From NCBI RefSeq assembly GCF_001968985.1, contig NZ_MOEN01000003.1, forward strand, positions 25,877 through 89,876: a stretch of 64,000 nt of DNA, written 5' to 3'. The translations under genes and the position numbers were made by a program. This stretch comes from Desulfurobacterium indicum (GTDB lineage: Bacteria > Aquificota > Aquificia > Desulfurobacteriales > Desulfurobacteriaceae). The notes beneath the pieces were generated by a model. The model was given only the letters and a program-made list of their open reading frames with translations, was not told the DNA's origin and searched no databases. Every line of letters starts with the position of its first letter. The first letter of the stretch is position 1. Positions 1-8,856 of the stretch are shown in pieces.

Positions 1-130
1 GTGTGAAGAGAGGAACGTTATAAGAACGCGGAATGTGAAACTCTTTAAACTCTTCAGGTGTTCTAACATCTACAAAGGTAAAACCCTTTTCAATCGACTG
101 TTCAATATCAATCTCTTTGATCACATTCAC
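1..130 (-). CDS. Rhodanese-domain protein, N-terminal part; candidate tRNA 2-selenouridine synthase
   Basis: The first 43 codons of a leftward gene run off the left edge. The peptide contains FVDVRTPEEFKEFHIP followed by NVPLF, the start of a rhodanese domain (DVR..EF..HIP). The GTG start at 130 is preceded on the minus strand by a GAGAG ribosome-binding sequence. Placement of the rhodanese domain at the very N-terminus and the 'NVPLF' ending match tRNA 2-selenouridine synthase (SelU/YbbB), which swaps sulfur for selenium in tRNA wobble uridines. The presence of selA elsewhere in the window fits that reading. With only 43 residues, any other single rhodanese protein (sulfurtransferase) remains possible. 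The catalytic Cys would lie outside the window. Confidence 0.6.
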   Translation of the reverse strand, partial: MNVIKEIDIEQSIEKGFTFVDVRTPEEFKEFHIPRSYNVPLFT

Positions 131-188
131 TTTCTATCTCTCAAATAATCCTGTAAAATTTCTACATCTTAAAATATGTGGAAAGGGT

Positions 189-680
189 ATGGTTTCAAGG
201 TCTGATCCAAAACTGGAAATAATGCAACTTATTCTGGAAGAGAAATATCCGGAAGCACTAAAAAAGCTAACGGATATTCTTAAAAAAGAACCTAGTAACA
301 AACAGCTTAAAATGCTTTTGTTTGATATATACTACAACATGGGAAATGTAAATAGAGCTGTTGATATTGCCATAGAAACATCACAGTTCTTGCTTGATGA
401 GGGATTTTACGACACGGTAATTGGATACCTCAAAAAAGTTACATACTATGTGAAGCATCCAGAACTATATAAAATCTTATTTCGTGCACTCACCAAACGA
501 AGGCTTGATTATGAAGCCTTTCAGTCTCTTATAGACTTCTGCAAGTATGCAATAGAAAAGCATAAATATCTAAAGGAAGCAGAAAATTTCCTTGATATAG
601 TTATTGACCTTTCTCCAATCCCGTCTCTTGTGGAAGAGGCAAAAAAATTAAAAAAAGCCCTTCAAACGAAGGGCCAATAA
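189..680 (+). CDS. Small TPR-like helical-repeat protein
   Basis: A 163-residue protein of amphipathic helices with a TPR flavour: an early segment (EEKYPEALKKLTDILKKEP) followed by MLLFDIYYNMGNVNRAVDIA gives two recognisable repeat-like helix pairs. There is no signal peptide or membrane segment, so it is probably a cytoplasmic scaffold; no specific function is recognisable. I chose the ATG at 189, preceded by GGAAAGGG although very closely spaced. A longer reading from TTG at 117 would overlap the start of the divergent rhodanese gene and adds a residue stretch that does not look like TPR. The 3' end of this gene contains the hairpin that appears to terminate the opposing gatB operon. Confidence 0.7.
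   Translation: MVSRSDPKLEIMQLILEEKYPEALKKLTDILKKEPSNKQLKMLLFDIYYNMGNVNRAVDIAIETSQFLLDEGFYDTVIGYLKKVTYYVKHPELYKILFRALTKRRLDYEAFQSLIDFCKYAIEKHKYLKEAENFLDIVIDLSPIPSLVEEAKKLKKALQTKGQ
650..674 (-). terminator. Rho-independent terminator of the gatB operon
   Basis: On the minus strand GCCCTTC, a GTTT loop and GAAGGGC form a 7-bp stem followed at once by a run of seven T. It lies a few bases past the gatB stop (681-683). The whole structure is inside the last codons of the rightward TPR-like gene, so its sequence serves both as coding DNA and as terminator. Confidence 0.8.
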
Positions 681-2141
681 TTAGTCTATCTCTTCAAGAA
701 CTTTAGGAATAAGATCGTTGAGTAGTTTGGGATTAGCTTTACCTCTTGTCTCTTTCATAACCTGACCGATAAGAAATTTAACGGCTTTGGTTTTCTTCTT
801 ATCATCACCTTCCTTATACTGTTTAACTGCTTTCTCATTTTTGGAAAGCACATCAAGAATAACCTGCTTTAATGCACCTTCATCAGAAATTTGAACAAGA
901 CCTTTTTCTTCAACAATTTTGGAAGGATTTTTGCCTGTTTTGACCATTTCAGGAAGAACATCCTCTTTAGCAACTCTTAAAGAAATTGTTCCTTTATCTA
1001 CAAGTGAAAGAAGTTCTGCAATATCTTCCGGGTTAACAGATGTGGTGCTTATATCCTGTTTCTCTTCGTTTAACACGCCCAGGAAGTCAGAAATAATTAT
1101 GTTAGCAACTTTCTTTGCCTCACCGCTGTAAAATTTAGCTGCTTTTTCAAAGAAATCGGCAAGTACCTTTTCTCTTGTAAGAATAGAAGCATCATAAGAT
1201 GTGATTCCGAATTCAGCTACAAACCTTTCTTTTGTTTCATCAGGTAATTCAGGTAAGGAAGATTTAATGGATTGGAGCCATTCGGAATCTATTATAAGAG
1301 GCGGAAGATCAGGTTCTGGGAAATATCTGTAATCTTCAGCTTCTTCTTTTGTTCTCATCGTTTTAGTTATACCTTTCTGTGAGTCATAAAGTCTTGTTTC
1401 CTGGACAACTTTTCCGCCGCTTTTAACAAGAGCAATTTGTCTATCTATCTCATACTCTAAAGCTTTTTGTATGAATCTGAATGAGTTAACGTTCTTTATT
1501 TCTGTACGAGTTCCAAGTTTATCGCTGCCCTTTGGACGTATTGAAATGTTTGCATCACATCTTAAAGAACCCTCCTCAAGATTTCCATCATTTACACCTA
1601 TCCAGACAAGAATATCTCTAAGTTTTTGCATGTATAGCCTTGCTTCTTCAGGCGTGGAAATATCGGGTTCACTAACAATCTCTATGAGAGGTGTTCCGGC
1701 TCTGTTTAAGTCAACGTATGAATTTTGGTCGAAACCTTCACCGTGAATTGTTTTTCCTGCATCTTCTTCCATGTGTATTCTGCGGATACGGATCTTCTTT
1801 TTTGTTCCGTCAGATTTCTCTATCTCCAGCCAGCCATGTTCTGCAAAAGGAAGCTCATACTGAGTTATCTGGTAAGCTTTAGGAAGATCCGGATAGAAAT
1901 AGTGTTTCCTTGCAAAAACAGAATATTCATTTATCTTACAGTTCAAAGCAAGAGCAGCCTTTACAGCAAACTCAACTGCTTTCTTATTTAATACAGGTAA
2001 AGAACCTGGCATTCCAAGGCACACCGGACAAACGTTTGTGTTTGGTGGATCTCCAAATCTGTTCCTGCATGAACAGAAAATCTTTGTTTCTGTTAAAAGC
2101 TGAGCGTGCACCTCAAGCCCTATTACTGCTTCGAACTCCAT
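681..2141 (-). CDS. gatB: Asp/Glu-tRNA(Asn/Gln) amidotransferase subunit B
   Basis: A 486-residue GatB, the usual length. GatCAB converts misacylated Glu-tRNA(Gln) or Asp-tRNA(Asn) to the amidated form in the cytoplasm; subunit B carries the kinase/tRNA-binding activity. Visible family marks are the N-terminal VIGLEVHAQLLTETKIFC, the CSC...CPVCLG zinc-type cysteines, HMEEDAGK, the DLNRAGTPLIEIVSEPD segment and the C-terminal YqeY-like helical tail ending in NDLIPKVLEEID. It is the last gene of a leftward run behind lpxA, 16 bp away. The partners gatC and gatA are 40 kb away in this window, so the complex is encoded at two loci. Confidence 0.97.
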   Translation of the reverse strand: MEFEAVIGLEVHAQLLTETKIFCSCRNRFGDPPNTNVCPVCLGMPGSLPVLNKKAVEFAVKAALALNCKINEYSVFARKHYFYPDLPKAYQITQYELPFAEHGWLEIEKSDGTKKKIRIRRIHMEEDAGKTIHGEGFDQNSYVDLNRAGTPLIEIVSEPDISTPEEARLYMQKLRDILVWIGVNDGNLEEGSLRCDANISIRPKGSDKLGTRTEIKNVNSFRFIQKALEYEIDRQIALVKSGGKVVQETRLYDSQKGITKTMRTKEEAEDYRYFPEPDLPPLIIDSEWLQSIKSSLPELPDETKERFVAEFGITSYDASILTREKVLADFFEKAAKFYSGEAKKVANIIISDFLGVLNEEKQDISTTSVNPEDIAELLSLVDKGTISLRVAKEDVLPEMVKTGKNPSKIVEEKGLVQISDEGALKQVILDVLSKNEKAVKQYKEGDDKKKTKAVKFLIGQVMKETRGKANPKLLNDLIPKVLEEID

Positions 2142-2157
2142 AATCCCTCTCCTTTAA

Positions 2158-2937
2158 TCAAGCTGTACATATACCTCTTTTACTTTCTTCTATAAATTTC
2201 AACATTTCTTCTATTTCAGGAAGATCGCCGAACTCATCCCTTACCTTTTCCATTGAAACCTTTAAAGGTTCATCCGTTTTGAACAACATTTCAAAAGCTG
2301 TTGTTAAAGCTCTTATTGTCTCCCGGCTGAATCCCCGTCTTTTAAGTCCGATAATATTTATACCTTCAAGTTTTGCCCTGTTTCCAATTGCAACTGTAAA
2401 TGGTGGAACATCTCTACCAACAGCTGAAGCACCACCTACCATTGCATGTTTTCCTATTCTGACAAATTGATGAACTCCGGTCATGCCTCCAATTATTGCA
2501 TAATCATCTACTTCAACATGTCCCGCCAGCGTGGCGACATTGGCAAGGATAACATGATTTCCAAGTTTGCAATCGTGAGCAATATGGGAGTAAGCCATAA
2601 TCAAACAATCTTCTCCAACCTTTGTCACCATTCCGCCACCTTCAGTTCCTCTGTGAATGGTGACATATTCTCTAATAACTGTTCTATTGCCAATAATAAC
2701 TTCCGAAGGTTCACCTTTATACTTTAAATCCTGCGGAGGAACACCTATCGTAGCTGAATATATCGTGCAACTTTCGCCTATTATTGTCTTTCCTTCAATG
2801 ACAGCTCCCTGCTTAACAACAGTTCCTTTACCTATTTTAACCTCACCACCGATATAAGAAAATGGACCGATTTCTACACCTTCATCAAGTTCAGCACCCT
2901 TTTCTACAACTGCCAGCTTATGAATTTTTACGCTCAT
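2158..2937 (-). CDS. lpxA: UDP-N-acetylglucosamine O-acyltransferase
   Basis: A 259-residue left-handed beta-helix protein with hexapeptide repeats (I/V-G-x-x-x) through the first two thirds and a helical C-terminus. LpxA moves 3-hydroxyacyl chains from ACP to UDP-GlcNAc, the first step of lipid A synthesis, so the organism makes an LPS outer membrane. The catalytic His region reads [14 protein letters not shown] and the family signature [13 protein letters not shown] follows. The ATG overlaps the end of fabZ by 4 bp, so the two are probably translationally coupled; fabZ supplies the competing fatty-acid branch from the same hydroxyacyl-ACP. Confidence 0.96.
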   Translation of the reverse strand: MSVKIHKLAVVEKGAELDEGVEIGPFSYIGGEVKIGKGTVVKQGAVIEGKTIIGESCTIYSATIGVPPQDLKYKGEPSEVIIGNRTVIREYVTIHRGTEGGGMVTKVGEDCLIMAYSHIAHDCKLGNHVILANVATLAGHVEVDDYAIIGGMTGVHQFVRIGKHAMVGGASAVGRDVPPFTVAIGNRAKLEGINIIGLKRRGFSRETIRALTTAFEMLFKTDEPLKVSMEKVRDEFGDLPEIEEMLKFIEESKRGICTA

Positions 2938-3377
2938 TTTTTCACCACTGATGCCATGATTTCTGCTTCCGCAGCAACTTTATCTTCAATATACGCAACA
3001 CCCTTCATCTTTGAAACACTTGGTTTGAGAATTATAGGCTCAAGAACAAGTTTTAGCTGATCTCCCGGCCTTACAGGTTTTCTAAATCTTGCTTTATCAA
3101 CACCCATAAAGTAGATAACAACCTCTCCAGCTTTCATCTCGAAAGATTTAAGCATCAAAATGCCACCGACCTGTGCCATAGCTTCGATGATAAGAACACC
3201 AGGCATTATTGGATGTCCGGGAAAGTGACCTATAAAGAAAGGTTCGTTAATTGTTACGTTTTTAATGCCCACAATTCTTTTTTTAGGCTCAAATTCTACA
3301 ATCTTATCAACCAGAAGAAACGGATACCTATGAGGAAGTATCTCTGTAATTTGAAAAATATCAAGCTCTTGATTCAA
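2934..3377 (-). CDS. fabZ: 3-hydroxyacyl-ACP dehydratase
   Basis: A 147-residue hot-dog-fold dehydratase of normal FabZ length. It removes water from 3-hydroxyacyl-ACP in fatty acid elongation. Family motifs are [11 protein letters not shown] near the N-terminus and [20 protein letters not shown], which holds the catalytic His and the Glu in the central helix. It overlaps ispF upstream and lpxA downstream by 4 bp each, giving a tight ispF-fabZ-lpxA-gatB operon. The fabZ-lpxA pairing is common in Gram-negatives; lpxD and lpxB, frequent companions, are not in the window. Confidence 0.96.
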   Translation of the reverse strand: MNQELDIFQITEILPHRYPFLLVDKIVEFEPKKRIVGIKNVTINEPFFIGHFPGHPIMPGVLIIEAMAQVGGILMLKSFEMKAGEVVIYFMGVDKARFRKPVRPGDQLKLVLEPIILKPSVSKMKGVAYIEDKVAAEAEIMASVVKK

Positions 3378-3856
3378 TCTTCACCTCCTTCTATAAGAAC
3401 TACCGCCTGTGCTGCTATACCTTCTTCCTTTCCTTCAAAACCTAATCTTTCCGTAGTTGTGGCTTTAACAGAAACATATTCTACAGGAATTTCAACAGCA
3501 GAAGCTATCTTCTCTCTCATTTCGTTTATATAGGAAGCAAGTTTTGGTTTTTGGGCAATTACAACAGAATCTATATTAACAACTCTATAACCTTTTGAAA
3601 ACAATTCTTTAACTACTTCCTGAAGTAGTATTAAACTGCTTATTCCTTTATAGGTATCATCACTATCGGGGAAAAGTTTACCAATATCACCGAGAGAAGC
3701 AGCGCCAAGAATCGCATCACAAATGGCATGAAGAAGGACATCAGCATCTGAATGACCAAGAAGACCTTTATCATGGGGGATTTTTACTCCACCTATTATA
3801 AGCGGTCTTCCTTCTATCAGTCTGTGAACATCGTACCCTATACCTATTCTAAACAT
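3374..3856 (-). CDS. ispF: 2-C-methyl-D-erythritol 2,4-cyclodiphosphate synthase
   Basis: A 160-residue IspF acting in the MEP isoprenoid pathway, cyclising CDP-methylerythritol 2-phosphate with loss of CMP. The metal ligands are seen in GIGYDVHRL (Asp and His) and in [18 protein letters not shown] (a further His), followed by [11 protein letters not shown]. The C-terminal [20 protein letters not shown] segment is the family's substrate loop. Single-domain form, with no IspD fusion. It lies four bases downstream of the receiver-like gene, in the same leftward run. Confidence 0.97.
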   Translation of the reverse strand: MFRIGIGYDVHRLIEGRPLIIGGVKIPHDKGLLGHSDADVLLHAICDAILGAASLGDIGKLFPDSDDTYKGISSLILLQEVVKELFSKGYRVVNIDSVVIAQKPKLASYINEMREKIASAVEIPVEYVSVKATTTERLGFEGKEEGIAAQAVVLIEGGED

Positions 3857-3860
3857 GAGG

Positions 3861-4820
3861 TTACACTAACCTGCTTCTTATGAATTTTTCTATTTCTTCC
3901 CTTATTACTTTTTCTGCCATATCAGGTATAACTTCCCACGCAACAGACTTAATAGTCTCTTCCATTTCTTTTCTAAACTCTTTCAGTAATTCCTGTTTTA
4001 TCTCTTGTTTCAAGCTATTAATATCAATCTGGGAAGGAACAGAAGCAGGAGTCGCTGTGGTCTTTTCAATAACAGTTTCCTCAGTTTTTTGAGAAACCTG
4101 AGCGGTTTTTTCTTCAACAGGAGAAATTTCTTCTTTTATTTCTTTATATTCTATTTTTGGCTGTTCTTTGGAAATCCCAAAAGCTTGAGCAAGTTTCTCT
4201 TTTTCTACTTTCTCTTCTTCCTCAGTTTCAGGAATTTCCAGAGAAAGCCCTCCTTCAATAGGTTGAATAGCTATGGATTCTTCTTCAGATTGAGGCTCTA
4301 TAGAAATAGGTTCCAGTTCGGATTCATCATCTATATTAATTAAATTTTCTCCTGAAGGTTCTATCTCTATAATCTCTTCTGTCGGCGTAATCTCTACATC
4401 TTCCGCATGCTCCTTCTTCCCACCGGTTAACACTATTCCCGGCTCTTCCTTTTTAACTTCCACTTTTGACTTTTCAAGACGTGCTTCATTTATAAGCCTG
4501 AAAAGCTCATCAACCGTAAAAGGTTTCGGTAAGATAAACTTTACACCCATCTGCTTTGCCTTTTCCTCATCAAATCCTTCACTTTTAAGTCCTATGAGAA
4601 TTACAGGAACTCCCGCCGCTAAAACGTTGGGAATAATTTCATAAGCTTTTCCATTTTTAAGGCTCACATTTATAACTGCTACTTCAGGTTTTTCAGTGTT
4701 TACTTTATTTAAAACCTCTTTTAAAGTTTCCGCATGAATTAGCTCTACACCTCTTGGTTTAAGCACCTTTTCCATCAAAGTGTGCCATGTTTTTTTTGCA
4801 TCTGCATAAAGAACCTTCAT
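3861..4820 (-). CDS. Response-regulator-like protein with degenerate receiver and acidic linker
   Basis: A 319-residue protein in three parts. Residues 1-115 form a receiver fold with the conserved Lys in ILPKPF, but the phospho-acceptor position carries Asn (VINVSLKNG, N51) in place of Asp, so normal phosphorylation is unlikely. Residues 120-255 are a low-complexity acidic linker rich in Glu, Pro, Ser and Ile. The last 55 residues form a helix containing AWEVIPDMAEKVIREEI, a tail I recognise from receiver proteins of deltaproteobacteria and related groups, whose partner is unclear to me. It overlaps the coiled-coil membrane protein gene by 4 bp, which suggests they work together. No DNA-binding domain is present. 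Confidence 0.7.
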   Translation of the reverse strand: MKVLYADAKKTWHTLMEKVLKPRGVELIHAETLKEVLNKVNTEKPEVAVINVSLKNGKAYEIIPNVLAAGVPVILIGLKSEGFDEEKAKQMGVKFILPKPFTVDELFRLINEARLEKSKVEVKKEEPGIVLTGGKKEHAEDVEITPTEEIIEIEPSGENLINIDDESELEPISIEPQSEEESIAIQPIEGGLSLEIPETEEEEKVEKEKLAQAFGISKEQPKIEYKEIKEEISPVEEKTAQVSQKTEETVIEKTTATPASVPSQIDINSLKQEIKQELLKEFRKEMEETIKSVAWEVIPDMAEKVIREEIEKFIRSRLV

Positions 4821-5521
4821 TTTATTTCCCTCTCTTTTACCAATTTAATGAGGTCTTCAAGAATCAAAACAAGCTGCTTTGAATTAAGGGCTATTTCATC
4901 AATACTTTTCAAGAGATCTTTCTTATCGTCCTCCTTAAATGCATACATCAAACTAATCAAGTCACCCTTCACAGCTTCTTCATTTATCTCTTTAGCCATA
5001 TTAAGAGCTTCTTTTATCTTATCTACATCTATCGGTTGAGTTTTAGATTCTTCTTTTTTCTTCTTGTTCTCTTCTAAAGATAACTTGATAGCTTCTACTT
5101 CAGCTCTAATTATGTCAACTTTATCTTTAATTTTCGTAATCAACTGCTGGTCAAAAACAGTAGAAGGCAGAGAGGCATCAAGAAGATTGTTGAGTTCGGA
5201 AATTACATCGTTCAAAGTTTCTGCACTTTTTATTGACAATCCAGATTCTTCAAGATTTACTTTTAATTTTTCTATCTCATCAAGAATCACTTTGATATTT
5301 GTCTTTTGTTCATCCAATATTTCTTTAGTTGAAGATGAAACAGTATCTATCAATCGATTAACTTTATCCTGAAGCGATTTAACAATTGTTTCAAACTCTC
5401 TCAAAACAGGTGTGTAATCCTTTGCAGGCTTTGATGAAAGCTTACCTATTATAAAGCCTATAACAATACCAATGGCTCCAAAAACCCCTGCTACTATTGT
5501 TGTCATTATTCCTGCATCCAT
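4817..5521 (-). CDS. Membrane-anchored coiled-coil protein of unknown function
   Basis: A 234-residue protein with one N-terminal transmembrane helix (TIVAGVFGAIGIVIGFII, about residues 7-26) and a long Lys/Glu/Leu/Ile-rich coiled-coil body. The heptad-like stretch runs from roughly residue 40 to 150, then a charged KKKKEESKTQ linker leads to a second helical part. The layout resembles single-span scaffold or signalling proteins with coiled coils, but I recognise no family. It is translationally coupled to the degenerate receiver gene downstream and sits 2 bp after maf. A role with that receiver protein is inference only. Confidence 0.6.
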   Translation of the reverse strand: MDAGIMTTIVAGVFGAIGIVIGFIIGKLSSKPAKDYTPVLREFETIVKSLQDKVNRLIDTVSSSTKEILDEQKTNIKVILDEIEKLKVNLEESGLSIKSAETLNDVISELNNLLDASLPSTVFDQQLITKIKDKVDIIRAEVEAIKLSLEENKKKKEESKTQPIDVDKIKEALNMAKEINEEAVKGDLISLMYAFKEDDKKDLLKSIDEIALNSKQLVLILEDLIKLVKEREIK

Positions 5522-5523
5522 AA

Positions 5524-6120
5524 TTATCTACCCACCATTTTTTTAATGTCTATATTGTTGTCTAATAGAATATCATAAATTTTAGCGATAGGTAAGCCCA
5601 TTACATTAAAGAAGTCTCCTTCTATTCTTTTAACCAAAAGTGCTCCATATCCCTGTATCCCGTAGGCTCCTGCTTTATCAAAAGGTTCACCGGTATTTAA
5701 ATACCAGGATATTTCACCTTCTGACAAATCTCTAAAAACGACTCCACTTTCTTCATAACCTTTTATTATCTTTCCCGAAGGCAATCTAACAGCAAAACCT
5801 GTAATAACGGTGTGTTTTTTGCCTGAGAGCATTTTTAAAAATGTTCGGGCCTTCTCCCTATTTTTAGGTTTTCCAAGGATTTGATTATTAATAACAACTA
5901 TAGTATCTGCGGCAAGGGCTAATTCTTCACTTTCTTGTTTTTCACAACCGGCTAAGATTTTGGATACGGCATTTTCGACAGCAGTCTTCAAAGGAGTTTC
6001 ATAAATTCTTTCCATAGCTGAAAATGAACTGTAAACTCTAAAAGGAATTCCTATCATTTTTAATATTTCTCTTCTTCGCGGTGATGAAGAAAGCAAGAGA
6101 AACCGCTCGTATCCTTTCAT
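5524..6120 (-). CDS. maf: Maf family nucleoside triphosphate pyrophosphatase
   Basis: A 198-residue Maf/HAM1-fold protein. Family members hydrolyse non-canonical or excess nucleoside triphosphates (dTTP, UTP or m7GTP, depending on subgroup) to monophosphates. The N-terminal LLSSSPRRREIL loop binds phosphate, LAADTIVVINNQILGKP holds the catalytic Asp, and DKAGAYGIQGYGA is the conserved C-terminal motif of the YhdE (dTTP/UTPase) branch. The start overlaps rnc by 4 bp. Subgroup assignment is from memory of motifs. Confidence 0.93.
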   Translation of the reverse strand: MKGYERFLLLSSSPRRREILKMIGIPFRVYSSFSAMERIYETPLKTAVENAVSKILAGCEKQESEELALAADTIVVINNQILGKPKNREKARTFLKMLSGKKHTVITGFAVRLPSGKIIKGYEESGVVFRDLSEGEISWYLNTGEPFDKAGAYGIQGYGALLVKRIEGDFFNVMGLPIAKIYDILLDNNIDIKKMVGR

Positions 6121-6836
6121 AAAATCCCCAATTTTTCAAGCATTTTTTCAGCTGCGGCCTGTTCAGCTTCTTTTTTTGACTTTCCTTTAGATATAGTTCT
6201 TATGTTATTTACCCTGCATTCAACTGTGAATTCTTTTGAATGTTCAGGACCTTCTTCCCTGATAACTTGATACTCGGGAATTGTTTTAAAGTCTCTCTGG
6301 GTAACCTCCTGGAGATAACTTTTGTAATCCTTGTATGTTCTTGTATTTTCCAGTATTTGCCACATCTCCTTCAAAAATACATTTTCGAAAATACGTTTTG
6401 CCGTTTCAAAATCAGAATCAAGATATATGGCACCAAATAACGATTCAAATACGTCACAGAGAATTGATTCTTTATCTTTACCACCTGATTTTATCTCTCC
6501 TCTTCCAAGAAGAATGTAAGAACCGAGATCTACTCTCCTCGCAAGTTTTGCTAAAGAAGGTTCGCTAACCAGAAAAGCCCTGATCTGAGACAGTTCCCCT
6601 TCAGTCTTTTGGGGAAATTTCTCAATTAGTTTTTCACTAACTATCAATCCTATTACCGAATCCCCTAAAAATTCCAAAACCTCGTAATTCTCAACTTCTT
6701 CCTTTTTTTCAAAAGCATAAGAAGTATGAGTAAGAGCTCTCATAAGGAGCTCTTTATTTCTAAACTGGTAACCTATTTTTTCTTCCAGATGTCTTATTTT
6801 ATCCAGGAAAAAACCCAACGGCTTACCCTTCCTCAT
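6117..6836 (-). CDS. rnc: Ribonuclease III
   Basis: A 239-residue RNase III, normal length, cutting double-stranded RNA in rRNA maturation and decay. The catalytic domain (residues 10-155) shows the signature [19 protein letters not shown] and the second acidic site [11 protein letters not shown]. The C-terminal dsRNA-binding domain ends in [17 protein letters not shown]. The ATG at 6836 lies 14 bp inside the end of fabF. The fabF-rnc order is the widely conserved one; acpP, which usually precedes fabF, is not here. Confidence 0.97.
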   Translation of the reverse strand: MRKGKPLGFFLDKIRHLEEKIGYQFRNKELLMRALTHTSYAFEKKEEVENYEVLEFLGDSVIGLIVSEKLIEKFPQKTEGELSQIRAFLVSEPSLAKLARRVDLGSYILLGRGEIKSGGKDKESILCDVFESLFGAIYLDSDFETAKRIFENVFLKEMWQILENTRTYKDYKSYLQEVTQRDFKTIPEYQVIREEGPEHSKEFTVECRVNNIRTISKGKSKKEAEQAAAEKMLEKLGIL

Positions 6837-8067
6837 ATTTCTTCATAACAAGGCAGGCGTTTGTTCCACCAAATCCGAAATTACTCTTAAGAACATATCT
6901 AACATCGGCTTTCTCAGCTTTATTGGGAACATAATAAAGATCACATTCAGGATCAGGCTCTTCATAATTAATCGTAGGAGGAATAATTCCAGTTTTTAAT
7001 GTAAGAACGGAAGCCACACACTCGACCCCGCCAGCAGCACCTAAAAGGTGTCCTATCATAGATTTAATGCTACTTATCTTAACCTTGTAAGCATACTCAC
7101 CAAAAACAGATTTTATAGCCATGGTTTCATACATATCGTTAAACTTCGTAGACGTTCCGTGAGCATTGATGTAGGTTATATCTTCTGGCTTGATACCTGC
7201 ATCGTTTATTGCATTCTTAATAGCTCTCGCCGCTCCTTCACCACCAGGAGCAGGAGCTGTTATGTGATAAGCATCTCCGCTTGTTCCATAACCAACAACT
7301 TCTGCAAGAATCGGAGCACCTCTCTTAACCGCATGTTCATATTCTTCCAGTATTAAAATACCACAACCTTCTCCCATCACAAAACCGTCTCTATTCTTTT
7401 CAAAAGGACGGCTCGCCTTCTCAGGTTCATCATTTCTTGTGGAAAGAGCTCTTGCAGCTGCAAAACCAGCAACACTTAATGGCGTAATGGCACTTTCAGT
7501 TCCACCTGCAATCATAATATCAGCATCACCATACTGGATAGTTCTAAAAGCTTCCCCGATTGCATGAGTTCCTGTAGCACAAGCAGTAACAACAGAAATA
7601 TTGGGCCCTTTAAAACCAAACCTTATGGAGACAAAACCGGAAGCCATATTTATAATTTCCATCGGAACAAAAAAAGGAGATATTCTTCTTGGTCCTTTCT
7701 TCATCAAAATTTCATGTTGTTTTTCAATGGTTCCGATTCCACCTATACCTGAACCAATCAAAACACCCGCTCTCTCGAGATTAATCGAATCAAGATCAAG
7801 CTTTGACATCTCTATAGCTTGAACAGATGCAGCAACCGCATATTGAATGAATTCGTCCGTTTTTCTCACATCTTTTTTATCAAAGTATTTGAGAGGATCA
7901 AAATCTTTAACCTCTCCAGCTATCTGAACCGGAAAGTCTGAAGCGTCAAACTTTGTAATCCTTGTTATACATGATTTACCTTCTGTAAGATTTTTCCAGA
8001 ACGTATCGACATCACTTCCTGCAGGTGAAACTACACCTATACCTGTTACAACCACTCTTCTTTTCAT
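6823..8067 (-). CDS. fabF: Beta-ketoacyl-ACP synthase II
   Basis: A 414-residue condensing enzyme of fatty acid elongation. The thiolase-fold triad is complete: Cys in [14 protein letters not shown], His in [11 protein letters not shown] and His in [14 protein letters not shown]. The C-terminus ends in the Gly-rich [11 protein letters not shown]. The minus-strand start is preceded by CAGGAGATAGAAC, a strong ribosome binding site. It opens the leftward operon fabF-rnc-maf and the genes beyond. I found no clear promoter with both boxes in the 161 bp between it and the divergent HTH gene. Confidence 0.97.
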   Translation of the reverse strand: MKRRVVVTGIGVVSPAGSDVDTFWKNLTEGKSCITRITKFDASDFPVQIAGEVKDFDPLKYFDKKDVRKTDEFIQYAVAASVQAIEMSKLDLDSINLERAGVLIGSGIGGIGTIEKQHEILMKKGPRRISPFFVPMEIINMASGFVSIRFGFKGPNISVVTACATGTHAIGEAFRTIQYGDADIMIAGGTESAITPLSVAGFAAARALSTRNDEPEKASRPFEKNRDGFVMGEGCGILILEEYEHAVKRGAPILAEVVGYGTSGDAYHITAPAPGGEGAARAIKNAINDAGIKPEDITYINAHGTSTKFNDMYETMAIKSVFGEYAYKVKISSIKSMIGHLLGAAGGVECVASVLTLKTGIIPPTINYEEPDPECDLYYVPNKAEKADVRYVLKSNFGFGGTNACLVMKKYEEG

Positions 8068-8228
8068 GTTCTATCTCCTGAAAACGGTAATTTCTTAAAA
8101 TTTCAATAACTAAAAAGTTAAGGTAAATTATATAAAATAAAAGCCGTGCAAGGCTATGCAGAAACACAAAACTAACTATAATTTTAAATCAGGCAAAAGA
8201 AAATCTCAAATCAAGAGGGGAGGCGGAA

Positions 8229-8846
8229 ATGGTAATAGAGATAAGACCTCAGGAGAAAGATTATGATACCCTTGCTCTTCGTGTATTTTTAAAAGCACTG
8301 GAGATTATAGGTGGTCCCAAAAAACTGTTTGAATACAGGAACCTCACATGGGTGCCAAGTTTAATGGAAGCTTGCTATGCCGTTGTTTTAAAAGAAGAGG
8401 GGATGAAAACGGAGGATGAAATAGCGGAATTCATAGGAATAACAAAACAAACTGTAAGGAACATGCTCTCTGCAGATCCGGCTCTCGTTTTAAAGAAACT
8501 TGAAGGTGAACTTGAAAGTAAAGATGTGAAAGTTCACACCGCAGGAGGTCTGGCCAAACTTGCTTACAGAGAAGTTAAAGAAGGTAGAGATAATGTTCCA
8601 TTTGTAATATCCGTATGTAAAACATACCTTTCACAGCTATTTGGAGTAGTATGGCCTGTTGAAGTGTTAACAGTAATTAAAGGATTATCTTTCCCACTAG
8701 AAGATAGAAACATTTTGAAAGAAAGACTGAAAGGGATCAAAGTTAAAGATAAGTATGCTGAAGAACTGATTGATATGATAGAATTCCCTGTTAGAAGCCC
8801 TGCTGACTTACTGCACAAACTTAAAGAGGCTGCCACCAAAGATTAA
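8229..8846 (+). CDS. Conserved HTH protein of unknown role, near KaiC-type regulatory families
   Basis: A 205-residue soluble protein. The segment TEDEIAEFIGITKQTVRNML (about residues 61-80) is a clear helix-turn-helix. The rest is helical, with GGLAKLAYREVKEG and a final RSPADLLHKLKEAATKD. From memory it recalls the small regulatory domain found beside KaiC-like ATPases in thermophilic bacteria and archaea, but I cannot confirm that. The start at 8229 has the strong GAGGGGAGGCGG ribosome site. It stands 10 bp before the pilB-like gene, so it may be coupled to pilus or secretion function. The TATAAT at 8177-8182 may be the -10 of its promoter, though no good -35 is seen. Confidence 0.6.
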   Translation: MVIEIRPQEKDYDTLALRVFLKALEIIGGPKKLFEYRNLTWVPSLMEACYAVVLKEEGMKTEDEIAEFIGITKQTVRNMLSADPALVLKKLEGELESKDVKVHTAGGLAKLAYREVKEGRDNVPFVISVCKTYLSQLFGVVWPVEVLTVIKGLSFPLEDRNILKERLKGIKVKDKYAEELIDMIEFPVRSPADLLHKLKEAATKD

Positions 8847-8856
8847 GGAGTCTTAA

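Noticed and set aside
117..188. Longer start of the TPR-like protein at TTG 117
   Set aside because: The extra segment has no TPR character and overlaps the start of the divergent rhodanese gene.
4005..4343. Phe-rich plus-strand frame opposite the receiver-like gene
   Set aside because: It is simply the complement of the Glu-rich linker, which yields F and S codons.
8126..8159. Promoter of fabF with TTGCAC and TATAAT on the minus strand
   Set aside because: The spacing is only 13 bp, too short for sigma-70.
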